DNA of 32,579 nucleotides from an uncultured bacterium (GCA_937924755.1 CALEVZ010000022.1:1-32579); one strand, 5' to 3'. Positions 15,323 through 22,748 are shown, numbered from the stretch's first letter. The notes: generated by a model from the letters alone, not told the origin. Numbers and translations: made by a program.

Positions 15323-17578
15323 GTGCGTACTCGTCTGACCATGATCCTGGCGGGGCTCATTCTTCTCTCGACTCATACCCTGGCGACGGAGAACCAGGCG
15401 ATGGCCGGTCGGGAAGCGCAGCCGACCTATCAAATCACCCGTGCCACCGGCCCCATCGAGATCGATGGCGTGCTGGACGAGGCGGCGTGGCAGACCGCCC
15501 TGCGCATCCCGGTGGATATCGAAGTGCAACCGGGGGAAAACCTCCCCGCCCCGGTGTCGGCCGAATGCTTCGTCACCTACGACCGGCGGGCGCTGTACAT
15601 CGGTTGCCGCTGCTTCGATCCGCAGCCGGACAGGATCCGCGCCCACCTCAGCGACCGCGACGCCCTCCGGCGTAACGACTACATTGGCGTCATTCTCGAC
15701 ACCTTCAACGACCAGCGGCGCGCCTTCCAGTTTTTCGTCAACCCCCTGGGCGTCCAGAGCGATGTGCTGCGCAGTGAGGTGTCCTCGGGGGGCAACGAGG
15801 ACTCCAGCTGGGACGCCATCTGGGATTCCGCCGGGCGCATCACCGCCCAGGGGTACGAGGTGGAGATGGCCATCCCCTTCCGCTCGCTGCGCTTTCCCAA
15901 CGGCTCGGGCTCACACACCTGGGGGATCGCCTTTTTCCGCTCCTACCCGCGCACCGTCCGCCACCAGATCATGTCCGTGCCCCTCGACCGTAGCAACAAC
16001 TGTTTTCTCTGCCAGATCGCCCGGCTGGAGGGCCTGGAGGGGATCGCCCCCGGCCACGACGTGGAGCTCAACCCCACCGTGACCTCGCAGCGGGCCGACG
16101 TTTTACGCGACGAGGCCGACCCGGCCGGCGGACTGGCGGCGGGGCCCGTCGACAGCGAAGCCGGCTTGACCGCGCGCTGGGGCGTCACCCCCAACGTCTC
16201 CGTGGCCGCCACGGTCAACCCCGACTTTTCCCAGGTGGAGGCCGACGCGGCGCAGCTCGACGTCAACACCCGCTTCGCCCTCTTTTATTCGGAAAAGCGG
16301 CCGTTTTTCATGGAGGGTGCGGACTTTTTCTCCACTCCCATCAACGCCGTGTACACCCGTGCGGTGGCCGATCCCTCCTGGGGCGTGCGCTCGACCGGCA
16401 AGCACGGGGCGCAGGCGTATTCCGTCTTCGTGGCGCGGGACCGACTCTTGAACCTGCTCTTCCCCTCCAATCAGAGTTCGTCCCTGGGCTCCTACACCCT
16501 CACGAACTCGAGCGGCGCCCTCCGCTACCGCCGTGACGTCGGCACGGCCTCGACGCTGGGCATCCTCGCCACGGTGCGGGACGGCGGCGAGTACCACAAT
16601 CGCGTGGTGGGGGTGGACGGCAGGCTGCGGCTGTCGCCCACCGACACGGTGAGCTTCCAGCTGCTGCACTCCTCCACCCGCTACCCGGCGTCCGTGGCCG
16701 ACGAGATGAACCAGCGGGGCGGCCCCTTCTCGGGCTCCGCGCTGCACCTGGAGTATCAGCACGACACCCGAGACTGGTCGGCGTGGGGGTGGTACCGCTC
16801 CCTGGCGCCGGAATTCCGCGCCGATCTGGGTTTCGTCTCCCGGGTGGACACGCGCGGCGGCGAGGTGGGCGGGCAACGTGTCTTCTGGGGAAAGCCGGGG
16901 CAGTTTTTCACCCGCTCGGCCATCGGCGCCGAGCTCCAAAGGGTCGAAGACCAGGCCGGCGAACTCAGCGACCAGGCAGCCGACGTCTTCGCGCGTTTCG
17001 AAGGGCCGTACCAGTCATGGCTCAACGTCCGCGCCACCTCTTTCAAGGAAGTGTTCGCCGGCACCACCTTCTCGGGCGCCCGCGGCAACGTCTTCTTCAA
17101 CGTGCGGCCGACGGGGGACTTCACCGCCTCCCTTTCGGGGCGTTTCGGCGACGCCATCGACTACGCCAACCGGCGTGCCGGCCGCCTGACCCGCGTCGGC
17201 CCGGGAGTCACATTCAACCTCGGCCGCCAGCTGTACCTGGAGCTCGATCACCGGCGCGAGCGCATGCAGGTGGACGGCGGCACGCTGTACACCGCCGACC
17301 TGGCGCAGGGTCGGATCGTCTACCAGTTCACCGCCACCACCTTCGCTCGCGTGGTCGTGCAACACCTCCACCTGGAGCGCGACCCGAGCCTCTACCGCAG
17401 CACGGTGGAGGCCGGCAGCTCCCGGCTTTTTACGCAACTCCTCCTCTCCTACAAGCTCAACCCCCAGACCGTCGCCTTTGTGGGCTGGAGCGACAACCGC
17501 GAGGGCGACGAGCGGCTCGACCTGGCCCGCACCAACCAGACTTTCTTCGTCAAGCTGGGCTACGCCTGGTTGATTTGA
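15323..17578 (+). CDS. DUF5916 outer-membrane protein with CBM9-like N-terminal domain
   Basis: The product has about 751 residues from GTG 15323; GGAGGAGAAG sits just upstream and a signal peptide (TMILAGLILLSTHTLA) follows at once. Residues ~30-220 are a CBM9/DOMON-like beta sandwich with the family pattern IEIDGVLDEAAWQ and YDRRALYIGCRCFDP. The rest is a DUF5916 beta barrel: ATVNPDFSQVEAD, FYSEKRPFFMEGADFF, and alternating strands to the C-terminal YAWLI. DUF5916 proteins are probable outer-membrane barrels, often near proteases or sugar enzymes; the function is not established. The gene diverges from the PHP gene. Confidence 0.85.
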   Translation: MRTRLTMILAGLILLSTHTLATENQAMAGREAQPTYQITRATGPIEIDGVLDEAAWQTALRIPVDIEVQPGENLPAPVSAECFVTYDRRALYIGCRCFDPQPDRIRAHLSDRDALRRNDYIGVILDTFNDQRRAFQFFVNPLGVQSDVLRSEVSSGGNEDSSWDAIWDSAGRITAQGYEVEMAIPFRSLRFPNGSGSHTWGIAFFRSYPRTVRHQIMSVPLDRSNNCFLCQIARLEGLEGIAPGHDVELNPTVTSQRADVLRDEADPAGGLAAGPVDSEAGLTARWGVTPNVSVAATVNPDFSQVEADAAQLDVNTRFALFYSEKRPFFMEGADFFSTPINAVYTRAVADPSWGVRSTGKHGAQAYSVFVARDRLLNLLFPSNQSSSLGSYTLTNSSGALRYRRDVGTASTLGILATVRDGGEYHNRVVGVDGRLRLSPTDTVSFQLLHSSTRYPASVADEMNQRGGPFSGSALHLEYQHDTRDWSAWGWYRSLAPEFRADLGFVSRVDTRGGEVGGQRVFWGKPGQFFTRSAIGAELQRVEDQAGELSDQAADVFARFEGPYQSWLNVRATSFKEVFAGTTFSGARGNVFFNVRPTGDFTASLSGRFGDAIDYANRRAGRLTRVGPGVTFNLGRQLYLELDHRRERMQVDGGTLYTADLAQGRIVYQFTATTFARVVVQHLHLERDPSLYRSTVEAGSSRLFTQLLLSYKLNPQTVAFVGWSDNREGDERLDLARTNQTFFVKLGYAWLI

Positions 17579-17608
17579 CCTTCCCCGCCGCCGCTGCTGC
17601 GGCCCTCG

Positions 17609-17622
17609 TTGACCTCGGTCAA
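17609..17622. promoter_or_regulatory. CRP/FNR-type palindrome (TTGACC-N2-GGTCAA) before the hemerythrin gene
   Basis: TTGACCTCGGTCAA is a perfect inverted repeat 55 bp before the hemerythrin start codon. Its form fits CRP/FNR-superfamily sites and matches, as I recall it, the TTGACC-nn-GGTCAA motif described for HcpR nitrosative-stress regulators. The centre would be near -41 if transcription starts around 17657. No CRP/FNR-type regulator gene is present in the window. Confidence 0.58.
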
Positions 17623-17676
17623 GGACAGATCGCAGGCGTTGGTCAGAAGATGAGGATCGATACGAGGAGGCCCCCC

Positions 17677-18234
17677 ATGAACGCCATCGACATCCTGAGT
17701 AACGAGCACGGCCTGATCCGCCGTTTCCTGGAGCGGCTGGACATCGCCGCCGAGCTCATCCGCCAGGGGCAGCGGCCGCCGCGGGAGTTCTACGAGCTGG
17801 CGGTGCAGTTTGCCCGCACCTTCGCCGACACGGTCCACCACTTCAAGGAGGAGCACGTGCTCTTCGTCCGCCTCGCCCAGCGCCAGGAAGGCGCCATCGA
17901 CGCCCAGGTGGAGGCGTTGCGTCACCAGCACGAGCGAGGCCGTCGGCTGGTGACGCAGCTCGCCGGCCACCTCCCGGCCTACGCCGAGGCAAGCCCCGAG
18001 GCGGTGCAGATGGTCCTCGCCACCTCCAACGCCTACTGCGACTTGCTCCAGGATCACATCCACCGGGAGGACCACGAGTTCTTCCCGTTGGCGCGGAAGG
18101 TGTTGACGGCTGACGACTGCAGCGCCCTCGGCGAGGAGTTCGAGCGGGATCGCCAGCGGCGCGGCGGCATCGCCTTCGAGGTGGCCCACAAGCAGGTGGT
18201 GGATATGGGCTCCCTGCTCACCCACCTGGCGTGA
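17677..18234 (+). CDS. Hemerythrin HHE-domain protein
   Basis: The product is a cytoplasmic 185-residue four-helix protein. Potential di-iron ligands are spaced as in hemerythrin-like HHE domains: H11 (NEHGLIRRF), H54/H55 and E58/E59 (HHFKEEH), H83/H85 (LRHQHERGR), H127 and H133-E134 (DHIHREDHEFFPLA). Such proteins bind or reduce O2 or NO, or sense them. GAGGAGG lies 6 nt before the ATG. A perfect FNR/HcpR-like palindrome is 55 bp upstream, which fits control by low oxygen or nitric oxide. It stands alone, 98 bp after the DUF5916 gene, and not far from a cytochrome P460 gene. Confidence 0.86.
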   Translation: MNAIDILSNEHGLIRRFLERLDIAAELIRQGQRPPREFYELAVQFARTFADTVHHFKEEHVLFVRLAQRQEGAIDAQVEALRHQHERGRRLVTQLAGHLPAYAEASPEAVQMVLATSNAYCDLLQDHIHREDHEFFPLARKVLTADDCSALGEEFERDRQRRGGIAFEVAHKQVVDMGSLLTHLA

Positions 18235-18330
18235 GCGCCCCACAGGCGCCGGCGAAAGCCGTTGCGCAGTCGCGCCGCGAAAACTGCGCCTGCGGTCGCA
18301 AAGGCGACGGCGTTGCTGGGGTCTTTTAAC
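18235..18330 (+). other. Intergenic stretch with three small hairpins
   Basis: No gene is seen here. Three consecutive stems are visible: CGGC-GAAA-GCCG (18250-18261, GNRA loop), GCGCAGT/ACTGCGC (18264-18289, 12-nt loop) and GTCGC-AAAG-GCGAC (18295-18308). A TCTTTT run follows at 18322-18327. This may be the 3' end of the hemerythrin transcript with a compound terminator, or a structured RNA. No known riboswitch consensus is matched convincingly. Confidence 0.4.
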
Positions 18331-18359
18331 TTGCCAACCTGCGCGAATGCCGGTATGAT
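18331..18359 (+). promoter_or_regulatory. Sigma-70-type promoter upstream of asnA leader
   Basis: TTGCCA (18331-18336), a 17-bp spacer and TATGAT (18354-18359) form a near-consensus promoter. Transcription would start near 18366, about 300 bp before asnA and just before a small ORF with a good ribosome binding site. Confidence 0.65.
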
Positions 18360-18385
18360 GTCGGTCAGTTTCGAAGGAGTCCACC

Positions 18386-18499
18386 ATGAGCATGAGTCGT
18401 ACCCACAACCCGTCAATTTACCCACGTCTCCCGGCCCCCACCACCTCTGCGCCCCACCCCTCCCGCCCCGCCCTCGGGCGCCACCGCTCGAATCGTTAG
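18386..18499 (+). CDS. Putative 37-residue leader peptide upstream of asnA
   Basis: GAAGGAG lies 6-8 nt before ATG 18386. The frame encodes a 37-residue peptide starting MSMSRTHNPSIYPRL and ending HRSNR, rich in Pro, Ser, Thr and His and with two Asn codons. A GC-rich imperfect hairpin (about 18500-18530) begins right after the stop. The arrangement promoter - short ORF - hairpin - biosynthetic gene recalls attenuation, but there is no Asn-codon run and no T-run after the hairpin. It may equally be an unrelated small protein. The remaining stretch to 18667 holds no other gene that I can see. Confidence 0.35.
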   Translation: MSMSRTHNPSIYPRLPAPTTSAPHPSRPALGRHRSNR

Positions 18500-18667
18500 G
18501 GGGCCGCCGCCCCGCCCCGCGGCGGGCCCGCGGCAGCCTCCGCAACAACCCCGGCTCTCCTCACAACCTGATTGATTGATCGCGGCTGACCGACCGGCGC
18601 CCAGCGTGGCGGTCGAACGGCTGCCCGCCGGCCCACCGACGCCGGCTCGCTCGTACGGAGGAACGCC

Positions 18668-19708
18668 ATGACCGACGCCGTTGCCTCAAGCCACCCCGGT
18701 TGCCGACCCGGCCTCGGGCCGCTGCCCACCCAGCAGGCCATCAAGCTGTGCAAAGACACCTTCGAAGCCCGGCTGGCCGGCGAGCTCAACCTGCAGCGGG
18801 TGACCGCGCCCCTGTTCGTTCCCGCCGGAACCGGCATCAACGACGACCTCAACGGGATCGAGCGCCCCATCTCCTTCCACGCCCCCGCCCTCGACGGGAA
18901 GCGGCTGGAGATCGTCCAGTCCCTGGCCAAGTGGAAGCGCCTGGAGCTGGCCCGCCTGGGCCTGCCCCGGGGCGCGGGCATCTACACCGACATGAACGCC
19001 ATCCGCCCCGAAGAGAGCCTGGATGAGCTCCACTCCCTCTACGTGGACCAGTGGGACTGGGAGCGGGTGATCGGCGAGGAGGACCGCACCGTCCGCTTCC
19101 TCCAGGGCGTGGTGCGGGCCATTTACCAGGCCTTGCTGGCCACCGCCGCCCACCTGCGGAAGCACTTCCCCGGCCTGCCCGCCTCTCTCCCCGAGGAGAT
19201 TACCTTCCTGCACGCCCAGGAACTGGCCGACCGCTACCCGGACCTGTCGCCCCGCCAGCGGGAGGACCGGGCGGCGCGCCGGTTCGGCGCCGTCTTCGTG
19301 GTCGGCATCGGCGCCCCCCTCGCCGACGGCCGCCCCCACGACGGCCGCGCTCCCGACTACGACGACTGGATCACCCCCAACGGCCACGGCCGCGGGCTCA
19401 ACGGCGACCTCCTGGTGTACCACCCGCCCCTGGACCGGGCGGTGGAGCTTTCCTCCATGGGGATCCGCGTCACCCCGGAAAGCCTCCTCCAGCAGCTGGA
19501 GGCCCGCGGCTGCCCGGAGCGTCGCCACCTGCCCTTCCACCGGCGCCTGCTGGCCGGCGAGCTGCCCCTGTCCATCGGCGGCGGCATCGGGCAGTCCCGG
19601 TTGTGCCTGGTGCTGCTCGGCAAGCGGCACATCGGCGAGGTGCAGGCCGCCGTCTGGCCGGAGGACGAACGACGGCGCTGCCGCCAACGCGGCATCGACC
19701 TGCTGTGA
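18668..19708 (+). CDS. asnA: Aspartate--ammonia ligase (asparagine synthetase A)
   Basis: The product has 346 residues (the family is usually ~330) and forms asparagine from aspartate, ammonia and ATP in the cytoplasm. AsnA-specific strings are clear: TQQAIKLCKDTFEARLAGELNLQRVTAPLF-type N-terminus, GINDDLNGIERPI, KRLEIVQSLAKWKR, GIYTDMNAIRPEE, DQWDWERVI and the C-terminal active-site motif LSIGGGIGQSRL. The fold is that of class II aminoacyl-tRNA synthetases. ACGGAGGAACGCC precedes the ATG. A promoter and small leader ORF lie 170-340 bp upstream. A perfect inverted repeat 14 bp after the stop may end the transcript. Confidence 0.95.
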   Translation: MTDAVASSHPGCRPGLGPLPTQQAIKLCKDTFEARLAGELNLQRVTAPLFVPAGTGINDDLNGIERPISFHAPALDGKRLEIVQSLAKWKRLELARLGLPRGAGIYTDMNAIRPEESLDELHSLYVDQWDWERVIGEEDRTVRFLQGVVRAIYQALLATAAHLRKHFPGLPASLPEEITFLHAQELADRYPDLSPRQREDRAARRFGAVFVVGIGAPLADGRPHDGRAPDYDDWITPNGHGRGLNGDLLVYHPPLDRAVELSSMGIRVTPESLLQQLEARGCPERRHLPFHRRLLAGELPLSIGGGIGQSRLCLVLLGKRHIGEVQAAVWPEDERRRCRQRGIDLL

Positions 19709-19721
19709 TCGGACCTCGGCC

Positions 19722-19745
19722 CGGTGCCCGTTGACACGGGCACCG
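19722..19745 (+). terminator. Inverted repeat after asnA, overlapping the next promoter
   Basis: CGGTGCCCGT (19722-19731) and ACGGGCACCG (19736-19745) form a perfect 10-bp stem with a TGAC loop, followed by TTT. It lies 14 bp after the asnA stop, as a short intrinsic terminator would. The same bases contain the TTGACA -35 element of the cytochrome P460 promoter, so it might also act as an operator. Confidence 0.5.
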
Positions 19746-19760
19746 TTTCGATCCTATTAT
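19731..19760 (+). promoter_or_regulatory. Sigma-70-type promoter of the cytochrome P460 gene
   Basis: A perfect TTGACA (19731-19736) is followed by 18 bp and TATTAT (19755-19760). The start site would be near 19767, in the AT-rich run containing two overlapping AGCTTA units, about 100 bp before the ATG. The -35 element lies in the loop and second arm of an inverted repeat. Confidence 0.7.
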
Positions 19761-19866
19761 TAGCTTAGCTTATGAAAATCAGATCGCGATTCCCCGCGCC
19801 CCGTTCGCCCCCTTGTCCGGGCCCACCGCTCTGCCAGCAAAGCCGTACGAAAAAAAGGAGGACGTC

Positions 19867-20355
19867 ATGAGGAAATTCGCCGTGTTGAGCTTCATCGCCG
19901 CTGCGGTCATCGCCGGCAGCTGGTGGCTGGAGGCGCAAAAAAACTCGCTTCCCTCCTACCCGCAGGGGTACCGCAGCTGGCACCATGTCAAGAGCATGGT
20001 GCTGGAGGAGGGACACCCCCTGTACAAGGACTTTGGCGGCATCCACCACGTCTACGCCAACGATGCCGCCAGAAAGGGACTGCAGACGGGAAAGTACGCC
20101 GACGGTTCGGTGCTCGTCTTCGACCTCTTCGAGGCCCGCCGCGAAGGGGGAGCGCTCACGGAGGGTGCGCGCAAGGTTCTGGCCGTCATGGAGAGGAACG
20201 ACGCCCGCTTCGCCGCCACCGGAGGGTGGGGGTTCGAGGCCTTCGCCGGCGGAGACGAGGGCGCGCGGCTGGTCACCGATGCGGTGAACCAGTGTTTCCT
20301 CTGCCACCAGTCGCAGGAGTCCAAGGGCTACGTCTTTTCGGCGTGGCGGCAGTAG
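19867..20355 (+). CDS. Cytochrome P460-family c-type cytochrome
   Basis: The product has 162 residues, exported by a signal peptide or anchor (KFAVLSFIAAAVIAGSW). The heme c motif C143-x2-C146-H147 (CFLCH) lies near the C-terminus as in the cytochrome P460 family, with the family strings YRSWHHVKSMV and FGGIHHVYANDAA. Cytochrome P460s oxidise hydroxylamine with NO in ammonia oxidisers; in other bacteria a role in detoxifying hydroxylamine or NO is proposed. AAAAGGAGG precedes ATG 19867. It has its own consensus promoter. A MarR-type regulator gene follows after a strong hairpin. Confidence 0.86.
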   Translation: MRKFAVLSFIAAAVIAGSWWLEAQKNSLPSYPQGYRSWHHVKSMVLEEGHPLYKDFGGIHHVYANDAARKGLQTGKYADGSVLVFDLFEARREGGALTEGARKVLAVMERNDARFAATGGWGFEAFAGGDEGARLVTDAVNQCFLCHQSQESKGYVFSAWRQ

Positions 20356-20360
20356 GCGCC

Positions 20361-20391
20361 GCCGGCCCGGGCGTGACTCCCCCGGGCCGGC
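20361..20391. terminator. Perfect 11-bp hairpin after the cytochrome P460 gene
   Basis: GCCGGCCCGGG (20361-20371) and CCCGGGCCGGC (20381-20391) are exact inverse complements with a 9-nt loop, 6 bp after the P460 stop. There is no T-run, so it may terminate weakly, protect mRNA ends, or bind a protein. One of the possible GTG starts of the next gene falls inside the loop, which argues for the later start. Confidence 0.5.
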
Positions 20392-20408
20392 TCCGCTATC
20401 GTGACACG

Positions 20409-21008
20409 GTGGAGCTGCTTCTCTCCCCCCTCGCCCGCCGCCACGACGACGTAGCCGCCAAAACCGTGGCCGCCCTGGAGCGGCTCGCCCGGGCGGTGAG
20501 CCATTGCCAGTGGAAACAGCCCCAGCTTGCCCCCCTGCGGGCCGCCCTCCTAGCGGAGCTGGCTGGCGGCCCGCAGGAGGTGCGCACCCTGGCCCAGGTC
20601 TTGAGTGTGCGCCGCTCCACCGTCTCCCGCGCCCTGACACAGTTGCGCCGAAGCGGGCTGGCCACCCCTGCCGCCGTCCCCCACGACCGCCGCTTGCGCC
20701 GGTGGGAGCTCACTCCCGCGGGCCGCAGCGCCTACGCCCACTCCACCGCCTGGACCGCGCCGCTCATGACAGCCATCCAGGCCCTCCCCGTCCGTCACCG
20801 GGAGGCGCTGCTCCACTCCCTCCTGCAGCTCATCGCCTCGCTGGTGCGCGCGGAGGTGGTGGCCCCCACCCGTCTGTGCCTGACCTGCCGCTACCTGCAG
20901 CCCCCCGGCGATGCTCGGGGACCCTACCGCTGCCATCTGCTGCAGCAGCCCCTGCCCCTGCCGGAACTTCGCCTGGATTGCCCCGACCACCTTCCCCGCG
21001 CCGGCTGA
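20409..21008 (+). CDS. MarR-type transcriptional regulator with C-terminal cysteine cluster
   Basis: The product has about 199 residues from GTG 20409 (GTG 20373 is in frame but inside a hairpin loop; neither has a clear ribosome binding site). It has a winged helix-turn-helix domain of the MarR family (~40-105): EVRTLAQVLSVRRSTVSRALTQLRRSGLA, with the wing HDRRLRRWELTPAG. The C-terminus carries C157-x2-C160, C175 and C191, a four-cysteine pattern seen in a subset of MarR proteins that may hold Zn or an Fe-S cluster and sense redox or NO. It follows the cytochrome P460 gene on the same strand and is a candidate controller of it. It converges with ctaA. Confidence 0.8.
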   Translation: MELLLSPLARRHDDVAAKTVAALERLARAVSHCQWKQPQLAPLRAALLAELAGGPQEVRTLAQVLSVRRSTVSRALTQLRRSGLATPAAVPHDRRLRRWELTPAGRSAYAHSTAWTAPLMTAIQALPVRHREALLHSLLQLIASLVRAEVVAPTRLCLTCRYLQPPGDARGPYRCHLLQQPLPLPELRLDCPDHLPRAG

Positions 21009-21025
21009 CCGCTCGCGCCCGCGGT

Positions 21026-21994
21026 TCACGCCGGGCGCGCGCCGGCAGGCAGGGATTCCGCCGCCAGCAGCACCACCGCCACCCACAGCAGATCGGCGAG
21101 CAGCAGATGAACGAGTTGCAGCCACACCGGTGCGGCCAGGGCGACGTTCACCAAACCCGCCAGCAGCTGCACCGCCAGCAGAAGGAGCACCGCCCCAGCC
21201 AGCGCGGGCGCCGCGGCGCCGGCCGGCCGGCGCAACCCCGCCACCGCCATCCCCCCCACCGCGGCGGCCACCGCCAGCGCCAGAAACGGGTGGGCGATGC
21301 GCAGGCGCAGCAGCAGCTCGGTGCCCCACGGCAGACCGGCGGCCAGAGCGGCGGCCCGCTCGCCGCCGGGAAACAGGGTGTCTCCCAGCGCCGCCACCGC
21401 CCCCGAGGCCCCCACCAGCACCAGGCCCCCCAGGGCTGTCCCCAGCAGCCACGCCTCTCGCCCCCGCGGCCAGCGGGCTGGCGGCGCCCCCGACGCCCAC
21501 CACGCGGTCAGCGCCAGGCAGGCCACCAGCAGCATGGTGTTGGCGAGATGCAGGGCGCCGACCACCCCGCGCACCAGGGACGGGTTGTCCCCCACCAGCC
21601 GGAAGAGCACCAGGGCCGCCCCCAGCAGCGCTTCCACGAGCATGAAGGCGAGCGCCCCCACCGCACCCCGCCGCACCCGGTGGCGGCGTGGATAGGCGCG
21701 CGCCGCCCCCACCGCCAGGCCAGCCACCAGCAGCAGCGCCAGGCCGGAGGACACCCGGTGGGTGAACTCGATGCGCGTCGCCGCCTCCGGCGAGCGGGGT
21801 ACCACCACCCCGTTGCACAGGGGCCAGTGGGCGCCACAGCCGGCGCCGGAGCCGGTGGCGCGCACGTAGGCGCCCCACACGATCACTCCGACGGTGAAGG
21901 CGAGCACCAGCCAGGCGGCGACGGCCAGGGCGCGACGAGGCGGCTGCCCCCCTCCCGGCACCGATGCCTCCGTCCGCCATGCCCTCGTCTGCAT
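21026..21994 (-). CDS. ctaA: Heme A synthase (CtaA/COX15)
   Basis: The product has 322 residues from ATG 21994 and about eight membrane helices. It converts heme O to heme A for aa3-type oxidases. The signature GAYVRATGSGAGCGAHWPLCNG (after helix 1) and EFTHR contain the conserved Cys pair and first heme-binding histidine; further histidines occur in GALHLANT, RIAHPF and LVHLLLA. The frame is open to 22054, but that extension would cover the divergent TetR promoter and has no ribosome binding site, so the later start is preferred. No other cytochrome oxidase assembly genes (coxB, ctaB) are in the window. Confidence 0.9.
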   Translation of the reverse strand: MQTRAWRTEASVPGGGQPPRRALAVAAWLVLAFTVGVIVWGAYVRATGSGAGCGAHWPLCNGVVVPRSPEAATRIEFTHRVSSGLALLLVAGLAVGAARAYPRRHRVRRGAVGALAFMLVEALLGAALVLFRLVGDNPSLVRGVVGALHLANTMLLVACLALTAWWASGAPPARWPRGREAWLLGTALGGLVLVGASGAVAALGDTLFPGGERAAALAAGLPWGTELLLRLRIAHPFLALAVAAAVGGMAVAGLRRPAGAAAPALAGAVLLLLAVQLLAGLVNVALAAPVWLQLVHLLLADLLWVAVVLLAAESLPAGARPA

Positions 21995-22038
21995 CACTGG
22001 GAGAAAGAGCCGGCACCACCGAGGGAATTCCCGAGCTC

Positions 22039-22067
22039 TTGACATCCACTCCACCGATTGTTATAAC
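22039..22067 (+). promoter_or_regulatory. Consensus promoter of the efflux operon
   Basis: A perfect TTGACA (22039-22044) is followed by an optimal 17-bp spacer and TATAAC (22062-22067). The expected start site (~22074) falls in the palindrome 22069-22080. This is the strongest promoter match in the window and drives the TetR gene and, by overlapping cistrons, the seven-gene operon. Confidence 0.78.
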
Positions 22068-22068
22068 T

Positions 22069-22080
22069 AACCGTATGGTT
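22069..22080. promoter_or_regulatory. Probable TetR-family operator
   Basis: AACCGTATGGTT is a 12-bp palindrome with one mismatched pair, directly downstream of the -10 element and covering the expected transcription start. Its position, 30 bp before the TetR gene, fits autorepression. Confidence 0.55.
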
Positions 22081-22109
22081 GACACCTTCCACTCGGAGTT
22101 CCCACGCCC

Positions 22110-22748
22110 ATGAGCAGCAACCCTTCCACGGCCGCGCCTTCCACCGCGGAACGCATTCTCGACGCCGCCGCCGCGGTGTTCGCCGAGCACGGGTTCGGCG
22201 GCGCCCGAGTGGAGGCCATCGCCGCCCGCGCCGGGGTGAACAAGGCGATGCTTTACTACCACGTCGGCGACAAGGCGGAGCTCTACGCCGCCGTGCTCAC
22301 CCGCAACCTCGAACGCGCCCACCGCCGCCTGCAGGCCGCCGCCGCCCAGCAAGGGACGGCGCGCCAGCGGCTGCACGGGGTGATCCTCGCCCTGGCGCAG
22401 CTGGTGGAAGAAATCCCCCACCACCCGCGCATCATGCTGCGGGAGATCGCCTCCGGCGCCGACCATCTCCCGGATCGCGTCGTCGCTCGGATGCGAGACA
22501 TCCTCGCGCTGGTCGGGGCGCTGCTGCGCGAGGGCGCCGCCTCCGGCGAGCTGCGCCCCGCAGATCCCCTCCTCACTCACCTGCTCATCCTCGGCGCCGT
22601 CACCTTCATGACCGCCACCCGGCCGCTGCGCGCCCGCGTCCAGGCCGTGGCGCCGGAGCCGGCGGCCGCCGAATCGCCCCGCCACCTCGCCGATTTCGTG
22701 GCGGCCGTACTGCTCGACGGCCTTGCCGCCGCACGGGACACCCGATGA
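22110..22748 (+). CDS. TetR-family transcriptional repressor (CecR-like)
   Basis: The product has 212 residues. The N-terminal helix-turn-helix (~14-60) is typical: AERILDAAAAVFAEHGFGGARVEAIAARAGVNKAMLYYHVGDKAELYAAVL. The C-terminal ligand domain is all-helical. Its stop overlaps the next start (ATGA). In E. coli the TetR-type regulator CecR (YbiH) is encoded ahead of ybhGFSR, the same gene order as here, so this is probably the repressor of the efflux operon, responding to an unknown small molecule. A palindrome covers its own transcription start. Confidence 0.88.
   Translation: MSSNPSTAAPSTAERILDAAAAVFAEHGFGGARVEAIAARAGVNKAMLYYHVGDKAELYAAVLTRNLERAHRRLQAAAAQQGTARQRLHGVILALAQLVEEIPHHPRIMLREIASGADHLPDRVVARMRDILALVGALLREGAASGELRPADPLLTHLLILGAVTFMTATRPLRARVQAVAPEPAAAESPRHLADFVAAVLLDGLAAARDTR

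Noticed and set aside
18244-18315. Resemblance to a cyclic-di-GMP (GEMM) riboswitch: CACAGG, a GAAA-capped stem and a GCAAAG string.
   Set aside because: The elements are in the wrong order and spacing, GGCAAACC and GACGCAAAGCC are not present intact, and the stretch lies before rather than after the promoter.
21995-22054. Longer ctaA start at 22054.
   Set aside because: It would overlap the consensus promoter of the divergent operon and has no ribosome binding site; CtaA proteins normally begin close to the first helix.
22079-22744. Open frame upstream of the HlyD gene in the same frame.
   Set aside because: It is an Arg/Pro-rich shadow of the TetR gene; the HlyD signal peptide begins at ATG 22745.
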